From the NCBI GenBank assembly GCA_949775045.1, contig OX459105.1, positions 2,711,368 to 2,775,367 of the forward strand: a DNA stretch of 64,000 nt. Direction: 5' to 3'. Each line of letters begins with the position of its first letter. The stretch's first letter is position 1. A program made the translations under genes and the position numbers. This DNA comes from Metridium senile (lineage: Eukaryota > Cnidaria > Anthozoa > Actiniaria > Metridiidae). The notes under the pieces are model-generated. The model searched no databases. It was not told the origin of the DNA and worked only from the letters and a program-made list of their open reading frames with translations. Positions 40,884 to 50,759 of the stretch are shown here, piece after piece.

Positions 40884-41645
40884 ATGTCAACTAGAGACAA
40901 GATAACACACTATGCAGCGGTCTCCTGCGATGATAGCGAGAAATGGGGCTACAGTGAAGCAACTACTGACAGACTTGTAGAGATTCACTCGAGGGAGGGC
41001 GAATGTTGGACAACCTTTCATGCAGTACGTGGCGAAATTCCTACCGTCGAAGACTTACAGAAATTCAAAGGAGTTATAATCTCAGGTGGTCCTTATTCTG
41101 CAAACGATGATATAGATTGGATCCTAAAACTACAGGAGTTTATCAAGAGCGCGGCAAAAGTTGGTCAAAATGCTGACAATCGAATCAAAATCATCGGTGT
41201 TTGCTTAGGACATCAACTCATCGCGAAATCTTTAGGAGGAAAAGTTGGCCTAAACTCTGACAAAGATTTTGTTATTCAAACTGAAGAGATTAAACCAGTC
41301 AATGAAGAAGGAAGGGAAGGCTTGTTTAAAGATGTTTTCAAAGATGGGCCGATTCGATTGGTGGAGTGTCACGGAGAATGCGTGACGGAGCTACCCGAAG
41401 GTGCCGTTTCCTTGGCAACGTCAAATTCCTGTAAACACGAAATCGTGCAGTTTTCGGAAAATATTTTGGGAATTCAGTCTCATCCAGAAATGAAGCCCGT
41501 AAAAGCAGAAGGTCTCGTTCTACCAAGTATAAGTAAGAAATACAACTGGAGCGCTGAAAAGGTTCAAAGAGCGAAGGAAACTTTTGCAATGGATTTGGAT
41601 GCACATAGATTTAACAAAGTCATGAAGACATTTTTGAATCAATAG
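40884..41645 (+). CDS. Class I glutamine amidotransferase-like protein, copy 1
   Basis: A 253-aa single-exon ORF. The glutamine amidotransferase fold is shown by VIISGGPYSAND (~65-75), the nucleophile elbow IIGVCLGHQ with Cys107, and the HPE motif GIQSHPEM with His200 and Glu202. HGECVTELPEGA at 163-174 is typical of the gamma-glutamyl-peptidase/GMP-synthase-domain subgroup that acts without a fused synthetase domain. The likely reaction is hydrolysis of a gamma-glutamyl amide (glutamine, or a peptide such as glutathione or its conjugates) in the cytosol; the substrate is not known. I chose ATG 40884 because it is the first in-frame ATG; the open frame runs further upstream into the MITE end, where only a TTG is available. 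The unspliced structure could mean an old retrocopy or a gene gained from microbes. Confidence 0.85.
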   Translation: MSTRDKITHYAAVSCDDSEKWGYSEATTDRLVEIHSREGECWTTFHAVRGEIPTVEDLQKFKGVIISGGPYSANDDIDWILKLQEFIKSAAKVGQNADNRIKIIGVCLGHQLIAKSLGGKVGLNSDKDFVIQTEEIKPVNEEGREGLFKDVFKDGPIRLVECHGECVTELPEGAVSLATSNSCKHEIVQFSENILGIQSHPEMKPVKAEGLVLPSISKKYNWSAEKVQRAKETFAMDLDAHRFNKVMKTFLNQ

Positions 41646-41689
41646 AGGATTGTCCTCTGGGCTTGGTAATCTATGGTAATTTTGTTTGA

Positions 41690-41890
41690 TGGATGGTGAT
41701 GATAGTGGTGATGATGGTGGTGATAATGACGATGATGGTGGTGGTGATGATGATGATGGTAGTGATAATGATGATCGAAGATGATCATAGTGATGATGGT
41801 GATGTTGATGGTTATGATAGTGGTGATGATGATGTTGCCTATGATGATAATGGTGATGATGATGTTGCCTATGATGATGATATTTATAGT
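41690..41890. repeat. (GAT)n-type microsatellite
   Basis: GATGATGGTGATGATGATG-type triplets, present after both amidotransferase copies. His- and Met-rich ORFs here are repeat artefacts. Confidence 0.95.
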
Positions 41891-42377
41891 TATGAACATA
41901 AATTTCATAATTCCTACTCCAGCTGAACATTAAACTGAAAAAAAAACCACGAGTCATTTGTTGTTGTTAGAGTGAAGACATTAAACCCGTGAAACAAAAT
42001 TAAATTGTGACATGGTATATTTTTTTACTTGTGATCCCGTATTTCTGACCAAAATTTGGATCCCTGATCCCAAATTTTATTTCGATTATGATCCCTGATT
42101 TATTTGATCCCTTATTCGGCGATATTTTCTTATGATTCCGATCCCAAAGCAAAAATTCTGATCCCTGATCCCAAAATGACGCTGATCCCATATATCATGT
42201 GATGATCCTGTCAAGGTGTAATAGTCAAATAGACACAAAAGATTTCGTTCAGAATAAAAATCGGCTGAAATTAACTCGGAGGATTATAGAGATCAACAAG
42301 AAGACATTGTAACAGTGAGCTTGGGCTACCTGTGCTTTGTGTCGTCACGGCTCACAAGCTAGCTTCACCGGTTTTCA

Positions 42378-43202
42378 ATGCTGCACAAGTGCTTCAAAAA
42401 TCTCTTCAAAGAACTCTTTAAACACCGTAGAAACTTTACAATGTCAACTAGAGACAAGATAACACACTATGCAGCGGTCTCCTGCGATGATAGCGAGAAA
42501 TGGGGCTATAGTGAAGCAACCACTGACAGACTTGTAGAGATTCACTCGAGGGAGGGCGAATGTTGGACAACCTTTCATGCAGTACGTGGCGAAATACCCA
42601 CCGTCCAAGACTTGCAAAAATTCAAAGGAGTTATAATCTCAGGTAGTCCAAATTCTGCAAACGATGATATAGATTGGATCCTAAAACTACAGGAGTTTAT
42701 CAAGAGCGCGGCAAAAGTTGGTCAAAATGCTGACAATCGAATCAAAATCATTGGTGTTTGCTTCGCACATCAACTCATCGCGAAATCTTTAGGAGGAAAA
42801 GTTGGCCTAAACCCTGACAAAGATTTTGTTATTCAAACTGAAGAGATTAAACCAGTCAATGAAGAAGGAAAGGAAGGCTTGTTTAAAGATGTTTTCAAAG
42901 ATGGTCCGATTCGATTGGTCGAGTGTCACGGAGAATGCGTGACGGAGCTACCCGAAGGTGCCGTTTCCTTGGCAACGTCAGATTCCTGTAAACACGAAAT
43001 TGTGCAGTTTTCGGAAAATATTTTGGGAATTCAGTCTCATCCAGAAATGAAGCCCGTAGAAGCAGAAGGTCTCGTTCTACCAAGTATAAGTAAGAAATAC
43101 AACTGGAGCGCTGAAAAGGTTCAAAGAGCGAAGGAAACTTTTGCAATGGATTTGGATGCAGATAGATTTAACAAAGTCATGAAGACATTTTTGAATCAAT
43201 AG
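42378..43202 (+). CDS. Class I glutamine amidotransferase-like protein, copy 2 with possible targeting extension
   Basis: About 97% identical to copy 1. Two in-frame starts exist: ATG 42441, equivalent to copy 1 (253 aa), and ATG 42378, which adds 21 residues (MLHKCFKNLFKELFKHRRNF). The extension is basic, free of acids except one Glu, and helical-amphipathic, as in mitochondrial presequences. The nucleophile elbow reads GVCFAHQ instead of GVCLGHQ: Cys107 is kept, but the Gly two residues on, normally needed for the tight turn and oxyanion hole, is Ala. GGPY became GSPN at 69-71. His200 and Glu202 are kept. It may have reduced or altered activity. Both starts are plausible; the longer is given. 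Confidence 0.82.
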   Translation: MLHKCFKNLFKELFKHRRNFTMSTRDKITHYAAVSCDDSEKWGYSEATTDRLVEIHSREGECWTTFHAVRGEIPTVQDLQKFKGVIISGSPNSANDDIDWILKLQEFIKSAAKVGQNADNRIKIIGVCFAHQLIAKSLGGKVGLNPDKDFVIQTEEIKPVNEEGKEGLFKDVFKDGPIRLVECHGECVTELPEGAVSLATSDSCKHEIVQFSENILGIQSHPEMKPVEAEGLVLPSISKKYNWSAEKVQRAKETFAMDLDADRFNKVMKTFLNQ

Positions 43203-43239
43203 AGGATGGTCCTCTGGGCTTGGTAATCTATGGTAATTT

Positions 43240-43700
43240 CGTATGATGGATGATGATGGTGGTGGTGATGACGGTGATGATGGTGGTGATAATGACGATG
43301 GTGGTGGTAATGATGATGAAGGTGGTGGTGTTGATGGTGGTGGTGGTGGTGATGATGGTAGTGATAATGATGATTGTGATGATCGAAGATGATCATAGTG
43401 ATGATGGTGATAATAGTGATGTTGATGGTTATGATAATGGTGATGATGATGTTGCCTATGATGATAGTGGTGATGATGATGATAGTGACAATTTTGATGA
43501 TGCTGGTGATGATGATGATAGTGACAATTTTGATGATGATTGCGGATGATAATGATGACTGATGCAGATCATGTTGATGATGATGATCATAGTGATGATG
43601 AGTGACGATTATAATGGTGCTGTTGATGGTGATGATAATCAGGTAGCAATGATGATAATAGAAATGAAAATAATAATAATAATGATAGCACTAAAAATGC
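43240..43700. repeat. (GAT/GGT)n microsatellite region
   Basis: Imperfect GAT, GGT and GATAAT triplets over about 460 bp, longer than after copy 1. It includes two AGTGACAATTTTGATGATG units. Confidence 0.92.
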
Positions 43701-43947
43701 ACAGGAAGCCCAACACATTAGAACGCACATATAACATAGGGAACCCAAGATGTATTCATTCGTATCTTTGCACCAACTATACATAATTTTATAACTTTTC
43801 ATATTTTTTACAAAATAAATTTCCATATTCCAACGTTTTCTTCGTAATGCTTTCTTGTGCTGTGTTTTTGTTTGTTAAAGCGTACGGGTGTTACGTAACA
43901 GACCCAAAATGTTTTACTTTTTAGTAAACGGCACAACTTTGGTGTAC

Positions 43948-44299
43948 GCACAGGGAGCCCAAGCTCATCAATTGTGATGTTTTACAGTAAATTTATGGAG
44001 TCGCGAGATATCCTTTCGCTGTGCCTTAAATATATAATAATAAATACTTTTTTTTACGTAGATAGTTGTGTATAACTGTTTTCTAGTCTGTGACCGAGTT
44101 TTAGCTCAATTAGAGCGATTTTGACGAAAATACTAAAACTCGGTCACAGATCGTCACAGACTAGAAAACAGTTATACACAACTATCTACGTTAAAAAAAG
44201 TATTTACAATTGTATATTTGAGGCACAGCGAAAGGATATCTCGCGACTCCATACATTTACTGTAAAACATCACAAGTGATGAGCTTGAGCTCCCTGTGG
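43948..44299. mobile_element. Foldback element with 9-bp target duplication
   Basis: The ends ACAGGGAGCCCAAGCTCATC and GATGAGCTTGAGCTCCCTGT have arms of >100 bp (with ATCCTTTCGCTGTGCC inverted). GGTGTACGC occurs on both sides as an apparent 9-bp target duplication, a length usual for Mutator-like elements. Confidence 0.85.
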
Positions 44300-44578
44300 T
44301 GTACGCTGCCTGATAACGCGCTTGCGGATTTAAAGTAACTTATTTTCTCTAATTTGTGCTTGATATTACATGTAAGCCACACCTTTCTGAGTGCTTACTA
44401 TTTTCTACGTAACACATTGCTCTCTGTAAGTTTGTATACGTGACGTTACGTAATAGTTAATCTTTACAGTGGCTCTCATTTTTTAACGTAACGCTCCCAT
44501 AAGATTTACTTACAACTCTCTTCGATTTCTGTCGAAATTGAGAAGGGCGAGTGCGAATTCGCACGACAAACCAATCAC

Positions 44579-44669
44579 CACAGGAAGCCCAACCGCGCTC
44601 GCAAAAAAAATATTTTATTCGCTTTAAAAATTCCTCAGATAGGAGAGAATAGTTGGGCTGCCTGTGATC
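44579..44669. mobile_element. Short element with CACAGGAAGCCCAAC ends
   Basis: CACAGGAAGCCCAAC at left is mirrored by GTTGGGCTGCCTGTG at right, about 90 bp in all. Confidence 0.6.
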
Positions 44670-44699
44670 GAGTACATATTTCATAATGGCTACACTCTT

Positions 44700-47600
44700 A
44701 TTACGGAACTGGTACGTTTTCTTACGTATAAAACCGTTTGTAAAGTTTAGTATCGTGTTTGTTGTATTTCTTTTCATTTACGCTATACTCTCATCACGAT
44801 GAGTTACATTTTATTTTTTAATAGAGAATAATAATTTTTTAGGATTTTGATAGGGTTTTTATAGAATTAGTTTTTCTTTTATTGTTAAGCGCCTTAAAGC
44901 CTTTGATAGTGCTAAATAAATAATAAATTATTATTTTCTGGCGTAGAAACGTTTGTTTTTATCATTACGTTTTCATTTTGCTCTTTTGTATTTACTTTTC
45001 ATTTTGGAAATACAACCATGGATTTTTCATTAAACATGATATTTTTTGTAAATATTTTTTATTTATATTACATTATTTCGTTAAAATTTTCTAAATAATT
45101 TTAATATTTGATAGATATATTAGCTATTACAGTTAAAGTAATTTGTATCGTTTTACAAAGTTGACTTCATATGTAAGCTTGTAAATTATGGAGCATTTGT
45201 GATGTTAAATTTTTTATCATACTGAGCTTATTAAGATAACACACTTTTGAAAAAAGGGCTTGACTTAACAAATACGAAATTTAATAGAGGTAGATTCACT
45301 AGCCAAAAAAATAATAAATATGAATTTGCAATGAACTTATTGTTAAGTCAGTAATTTTTAATGAGTCACTCAAACGTCAAAAAAATCTGCAGTTTTTGCG
45401 TTTTGATAAAACTAGTTAGTTCCTTAGACGAAGTAGAAAAATTACGGCTAGTTTTTAACATTTTCATATAGAATTTTTTGGCAATTTCCATGTGAAATAT
45501 TTTCAAATGCACTTTACACTGTACAATATGTGCTGCTATTTCTTTCCCAACGATTTTCTGTCGGTTTACAAAGATTTCTAAGTTCATTCAGTTTTAGTAA
45601 ACTTAATCTTTTTGAACCAATAATCAAAATATGAAATGAACCAAAAATTTCAAGAATGCGTATTTCAAAGTTAGCACCTTGTAGTTTGTGAGAAGTGTTA
45701 TTTTGATCAGCGGAAAAACGCGTAGACCAAATTTGATCTTTAATATATCTTTAGGTGTCTTTAATTATACAGCGAGGAAAAACTGCTCTTCTTTCAAAAT
45801 ACAAATTGAGATATCTCAAATAAACATCTTTAAAATTTCCTCAAATATAATGTTTTGTTCACTAAATATTAAGCTCAATTATATATTCATGGGTTAAAGC
45901 GTAGAAAAAGTGTCTTCTCCCAAAGTTCAGGTTGTGATATCTCAATTATATTATGTTCTCAATGTTTCTTGTTCAGCGGAGTCTGAGAAAAGCTATTTCA
46001 CAATATATTGACCTATATATGTTCATTGGCGTTATTATAGCGAGAGAAAAAATTGGTATTATTACAAAAGTGGAAGTTTTACATTCTCAAATACGCATTT
46101 TGTAAATTTTGCCTTTCAAAAAATTGTGTTCACAAATCCCAATAGGTAAAAATTAATTGGACAGTGAAAAATCACACGAAATTGTTCTGCTCTGCTGTCA
46201 TACGATGCATATTCATTTTATAATATTTTTCGTCCTAAAAAGTTCATGTTTACAAAATATTAAGCTTATAGGTACTATTATTCAAAGGAGACATTCTAAC
46301 GAGCGGCCAAAACTATTTCTTCATCTGTTTTTTTTTGCTCGTTGGATGGGGCACACCCAAATATTGCATGCTCTTTTCAGGTCAATATACTAATCATCCT
46401 ATATTGAATAGCGCCGGTCAATAGTTCGTTTGATATGGACCCATGGTATAGCCGTCAATGAATAAAATACAAGAAAATTAGCAGCGCCAGCCGTCCTGTC
46501 TTCCACAAGGCTGCTATATATCGAGCATTTATTGTATATGTATGTCTGTAAGGTTTTGCCCTTCAGCGAGACTTCGCATGGGGTGATTACAAATTCACCG
46601 AGCCAATTATCATTGATGTATTGCAATTTAGAAGGTTTTTGTTGGGGAATTCCTGTCGGTGTTTTTGTGAAAATCCTCAAAAGGCTTGTTGAGTGAAACG
46701 TAGAAATAAATAAATAAAAACTCGATGAATAGAAAGGCTTCTTCAGAAAGTAAACTATGGGGCAAACACAGCTGCTTCAAGGAGGAGGGAAATGAAAGCA
46801 GGCAATATATGAAAACCAAGACAGTTGTATAGCAAATTTATTTCTGTTTGCGAAAAATATTTCAGCGTAAAAGTTCACGTTAGCAAGTGTTGATTTTCGC
46901 ACAATATACCATGGCATTTTTAGATAAATTCATCTATGCGAGCAGCTGCTTCGCGGAATATAATTTCCAAGCCAAACTCAAGCACTTATCTGATCGGGAA
47001 TGCGCGCTTTTCAACGCACAAAAAACGCGAATCACATAGTTCCAGTCTCGAGAGAAAAAATAACTTCAATTAACAGGTCGGCAATACACCGAACAAATGA
47101 AATAGAATGGGGAAGAGTGAATATGCTATTTGTGATGAGATTGGAAGAGTGATCGGCGGCGTTCGTTCTAATCAGCCCTATATCACACCACCTGTCCTGC
47201 CTAATAACTTATGAAGCAAAAAAATTGTAATACGCGCGCTGTGGCGGCTCGCGAAAATTGCCTCACTAATAGCATTTTTCTCTGAAGTGGCTTATTCGAA
47301 AGTCTGGAGAGGTTTTCATTGTTAGTGAGCCTTTAGCGTAGCTTACATCCCACAGGAGTGCTATGGCCGCTTGCTGCGCTCTCAAGAGCCTGGCTTTAAG
47401 TGTCGATATGTGAATACATTTTAATAGCATTTTGTGGTGTGTATCAAGGATCTGTCTTTGGCCCACTGGCGTGCTATGTGGCACTAATATGGGTGTGTCT
47501 GCTACACTAGTGATATTTTTGAACAGTTCGTTAGTATATCATCCATAATTACTTAGAAAAACACAAATGAAAGATTTATCTCAAAAAGATAGGGATTCAA

Positions 47601-48690
47601 TCTTAGCTTTTATTCACGATTAAGAACTCTAAGGAAAAAATCACAATAAAAATAGTTTGAATTTGAACTGTACATGGCTGTACATATGATGCGTACATCG
47701 TACAAAAATATCAAAATTAACCGAAATCGTTTACTGAAATTATAAAATACTGTATCAATTAAACTGATTCTAAAATTTATACTCCCAAAAAATATATTTT
47801 TTTGGATGTTGAAATTAATTATTGTATTTGCGTTTTTGGGGACACTTTTCAATGTTTAATTTTGCTGACAGCTCCGGCCGTGTCGGAATTTCTACAAGCC
47901 AAAGAGTAATAGCTCATCGCAAACACCAATGGCTGGCGTTTTTCTGAAACGCTTTATACAAACACAGCTCTCAGCGGAAATCAATGATCACACTGTCGAT
48001 TTCAGAAATCAACTACCACCCACTTGGTGCAAAATTAAAAAAGTATATGAAATGAAAATCTTGGTGTGAATAACAAGAAGAATTCCTACGGCGAAAAAGC
48101 AACCATTTTTGAATCGAATTCATCAGATTTGAATAGTCATCCGGTCGACGTATAGCTTGAACTATAAAACATACATTTACTAATAGGAATGATTTTCAAA
48201 AGAAAATGATTATAGAAAATTGAATGAACGCTGGTTTCGCTTGCTAATTTCGGGGTTTTTTCGCTGGCCAATGCGATCCTTATAAGTATTATTACATTAG
48301 TCTTGTGCTTTTTGGTTGAATTTTTGATTTAGTGAAGGAAGATTGCTAGAAAATGAGTGTTTCAGCGAGACAGAAATTTTTGGCTTCGAATTGGAAATCT
48401 GCATAAACCTCCGTTTGCGGCTGCTATTGTCAGTCTACTTCCGGTTGTCAAACTACCCAATATCAAAACACCCTTCCCCCTCCCGACTGAGTAAATATTT
48501 GACAGCCAAATCCAAAATTAAATTTCTTACTATAAATGATTAAAAAAGGCTTTTTTATTGAATAAATCTATATTGTAGTTTCTTTACGTTGAGAAATATT
48601 GATTCCAGTGGTTTTCTAAGGGATTTTGTCATTTTAAAATGCTTTTTAATGGTTTTCCGATTGAGTGCTAAAGATTTACTTACTAGGGGA
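44700..48690. other. About 4 kb without recognisable gene
   Basis: AT-rich, largely single-copy sequence. Short ORFs (for example 45688-45897, 46399-46680, 47266-47484) have no recognisable motifs, signal peptides or splice structure. It may contain the regulatory region or upstream non-coding exons of the ELAV-like gene. No RNA gene is seen. Confidence 0.5.
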
Positions 48691-48739
48691 GGGTGGTACT
48701 GATTAGGTATTCTAGGCAGAGGGAGGTTCAATGTATTGT

Positions 48740-48916
48740 AAACTTGTCATAGCCACGTGCGGCGTAAATATAAGTTTTGCCGCCATCTGGTGACAGTTCA
48801 TTTCATATTCGAATTTTTGTTGTTTGGTTGTGTTTGACGACTCGTTTGAGTTCATTTGGGTGACCCCTTGATTAGTTCGTTCGGTTTTTACTAGTTGTGT
48901 TTCCCTACTTTATAAC
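48740..48916 (+). promoter_or_regulatory. Probable promoter and 5' leader of the ELAV-like gene
   Basis: An E-box-like CCACGTGC at about 48753, a weak TATAAG at 48768 and a ~130-nt T/G-rich leader precede the ATG at 48917. No upstream ATG in a long frame is seen. The start site is a guess. Confidence 0.35.
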
Positions 48917-50005
48917 ATGATGCTGGATATGATGAATGAACCTCCACAACATATGGACGAAGACTCGTGTTTAGACGACGAAGTCGCGATGGAAAATGGA
49001 ACTGACGGTACCGAAAAAACAAATCTTATAATCAACTATGTTCCTCCGAACATGAGTGAGACAGAAATCAAGCAAATGTTCGGTTCAATGGGCACAGTGA
49101 CAAGTTGTAAACTTATAAGAAATCGGAATACCGGCCAAAGCCTTGGCTATGCGTTCGTGAATTACGAGAAGGCTGAAGAAGCATACAAAGCTGTCGAAGA
49201 GATGAATGGAGCACGTTTACAAAATAAAACACTCAAGGTGAGCTTTGCTCGCCCGTCGTCCAACGAAATCAAAAATGCCAATCTGTATATCAGTGGTCTA
49301 CCAAAGAACTTCAAGGAAGAAGACGTAGACGCTTTGTTTAGGCCGTACGGCAAAATTATAACGTCCAAGGTTTTGAAGGATGTAGACGGAGAAGGCAGAG
49401 GAACTGGGTTTGTGAGATTCGACAAAAGAAACGAAGCCCAAGCGGCAATAGATGAACTCAATAATAGAATACTACCCGGTACTTCGTGTAAAGTCACAGT
49501 TAAATTTGCGAATCCTCCAAATACTCGCCAGCCACAGTTTCCAGCACAGTCAACAATTCCATCTCCTCTTACAAGAGCGCTCACTCCTCAGCGCAACTTC
49601 AGCGGCGGACCATTACACCATCAAATGTTGAATATGAGGTACTCGCCGCTTAGTCCTACTGGGTTCTCATCGTCCTGTCAAGCGTCTTGCCATAACAACA
49701 GCACTTCGCCAACCAGCCCCGCTAGCCCAAATAGTTTCGACGGTTTCACTCCTCAAGGATGGTGTATATTCGTGTACGGCTTGCCCCAAGATGCGACCAC
49801 TTTATTTCTGTACAAGTTGTTCAGTCCATTCGGTGCTATTACTAATGTTGAACTCAAAGCCGACAAAGGCTATGGTTTCATTAACATGAGAAGCTACGAC
49901 GAAGCATATACCGCGATCTGGTTTCTAAATGGATCTTGTCACAAAGGAAAAGTCCTGCAAGTCTCATTCAAAACTTCGAAGAATAACAAACCACCACGAA
50001 GTTGA
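48917..50005 (+). CDS. ELAV/Hu-like RNA-binding protein with three RRMs
   Basis: A 362-aa single-exon ORF. RRM1 is residues ~36-112 (RNP2 LIINYVP, RNP1 LGYAFVNY). RRM2 is ~121-199 (RNP2 LYISGLP, RNP1 RGTGFVRF). RRM3 is ~281-353 (RNP2 IFVYGLP, RNP1 KGYGFINM). A Ser/Pro-rich hinge (200-280) separates RRM2 from RRM3. The two tandem RRMs, hinge and third RRM, together with the NLIINYVPPNM and WCIFVYGLPQDA signatures, define the ELAV/Hu family. These proteins bind AU/U-rich elements and control mRNA stability, splicing and 3' end choice, in neurons in most animals. The length is normal for the family. The first ATGs (MMLDMMNEPP) give an acidic N-terminus. The absence of introns is unusual for vertebrate Hu genes and suggests a retrocopy origin or intron loss; the intact frame argues for a working gene. 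Confidence 0.93.
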   Translation: MMLDMMNEPPQHMDEDSCLDDEVAMENGTDGTEKTNLIINYVPPNMSETEIKQMFGSMGTVTSCKLIRNRNTGQSLGYAFVNYEKAEEAYKAVEEMNGARLQNKTLKVSFARPSSNEIKNANLYISGLPKNFKEEDVDALFRPYGKIITSKVLKDVDGEGRGTGFVRFDKRNEAQAAIDELNNRILPGTSCKVTVKFANPPNTRQPQFPAQSTIPSPLTRALTPQRNFSGGPLHHQMLNMRYSPLSPTGFSSSCQASCHNNSTSPTSPASPNSFDGFTPQGWCIFVYGLPQDATTLFLYKLFSPFGAITNVELKADKGYGFINMRSYDEAYTAIWFLNGSCHKGKVLQVSFKTSKNNKPPRS

Positions 50006-50700
50006 AAATAGCGAGATTCTACTCCAAGTCACAGTCCTAGACTAGCCAGCAGACAAATTTCTTCAGCTCCTTGAAGAATTACCCATAGTTTATGGGGTTG
50101 AACCTTTTTTTCCTTTTTTTCTCGTGTGTTTTTCAGGGTTGTCATTCGTTTATTATTGGTATTAGTACTGTTTTTCGGTATATTTTCTTCGTTCGATCGA
50201 TGGATCGTTCCTTGTAAATTACTTAAAAATGTATATTTCAGTTTCGAACGATCAAGTGTTCGAAAGGGTTTAGATTTCTTTCCGTTTTGCTTTTAGAATT
50301 CGAATCTATGCGCTTCCATAAAATTCAAAAAATACAGATTCCAAATAGGGCCAAAAAAGCATTTCGAACTGCCAGGAATATGATATAGTATATATATTTC
50401 GAAATTTGAAGAAAAAATTATTATTATTATTGCTATATTCTAGAATATATTTAGAGAGACATTTGCCGTCGAAAAATCGACGTTTATTCCATATATTATT
50501 ATTACTATTATAGATTATGAATTAGTTGTTATTATTTAGTGAGTTATAGTCGATGACAGTTTTCTTTTATTGAACTGCAATGTTTACTTTCAAACGCTTT
50601 AAGTTTTGCGTCGGAATGTTTCCTTATTTTGCGTCCTTTGTAAAATGATTTATTTCTTTCATTAAATTTCTTTAACTCTAACCCAGTTGTGTTTATTTTT
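50006..50700 (+). other. Likely 3' UTR of the ELAV-like gene
   Basis: U-rich sequence with several TTATTATTATT and TTTATT tracts (AU-rich element-like, so possible autoregulation). An ATTAAA poly(A) signal variant is at 50661-50666, followed by a GT-rich TGTGTGTGTGTGTGCG at about 50718. The end of the transcript is inferred. Confidence 0.4.
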
Positions 50701-50759
50701 TGTTATTAACTTTGTTATGTGTGTGTGTGTGCGTTTTATTTTTCTCTTCACTCTAATAT

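Larger units (their letters stand above)
39738..43500. repeat. Tandem duplication carrying the two amidotransferase genes
   Basis: Upstream sequence from 39738 (GAACATAAATTTCATAATT) recurs at 41892, an offset of 2,154 bp. The genes are offset by only 1,557 bp because unit 1 contains a 503-bp MITE and about 85 bp more upstream. Each unit ends in a GAT-rich microsatellite. Confidence 0.9.

Noticed and set aside
41338..41604. Minus-strand ORF antisense to the amidotransferase (also 42895-43146)
   Set aside because: Shadow of the catalytic gene; it varies with the sense codons.
41520..41957. His-rich minus-strand ORFs after both amidotransferase genes
   Set aside because: Translation of (GAT)n microsatellites; also antisense to the 3' end of the gene.
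49162..49584. 140-aa minus-strand ORF
   Set aside because: Antisense shadow of the ELAV-like RRM1-RRM2 region.
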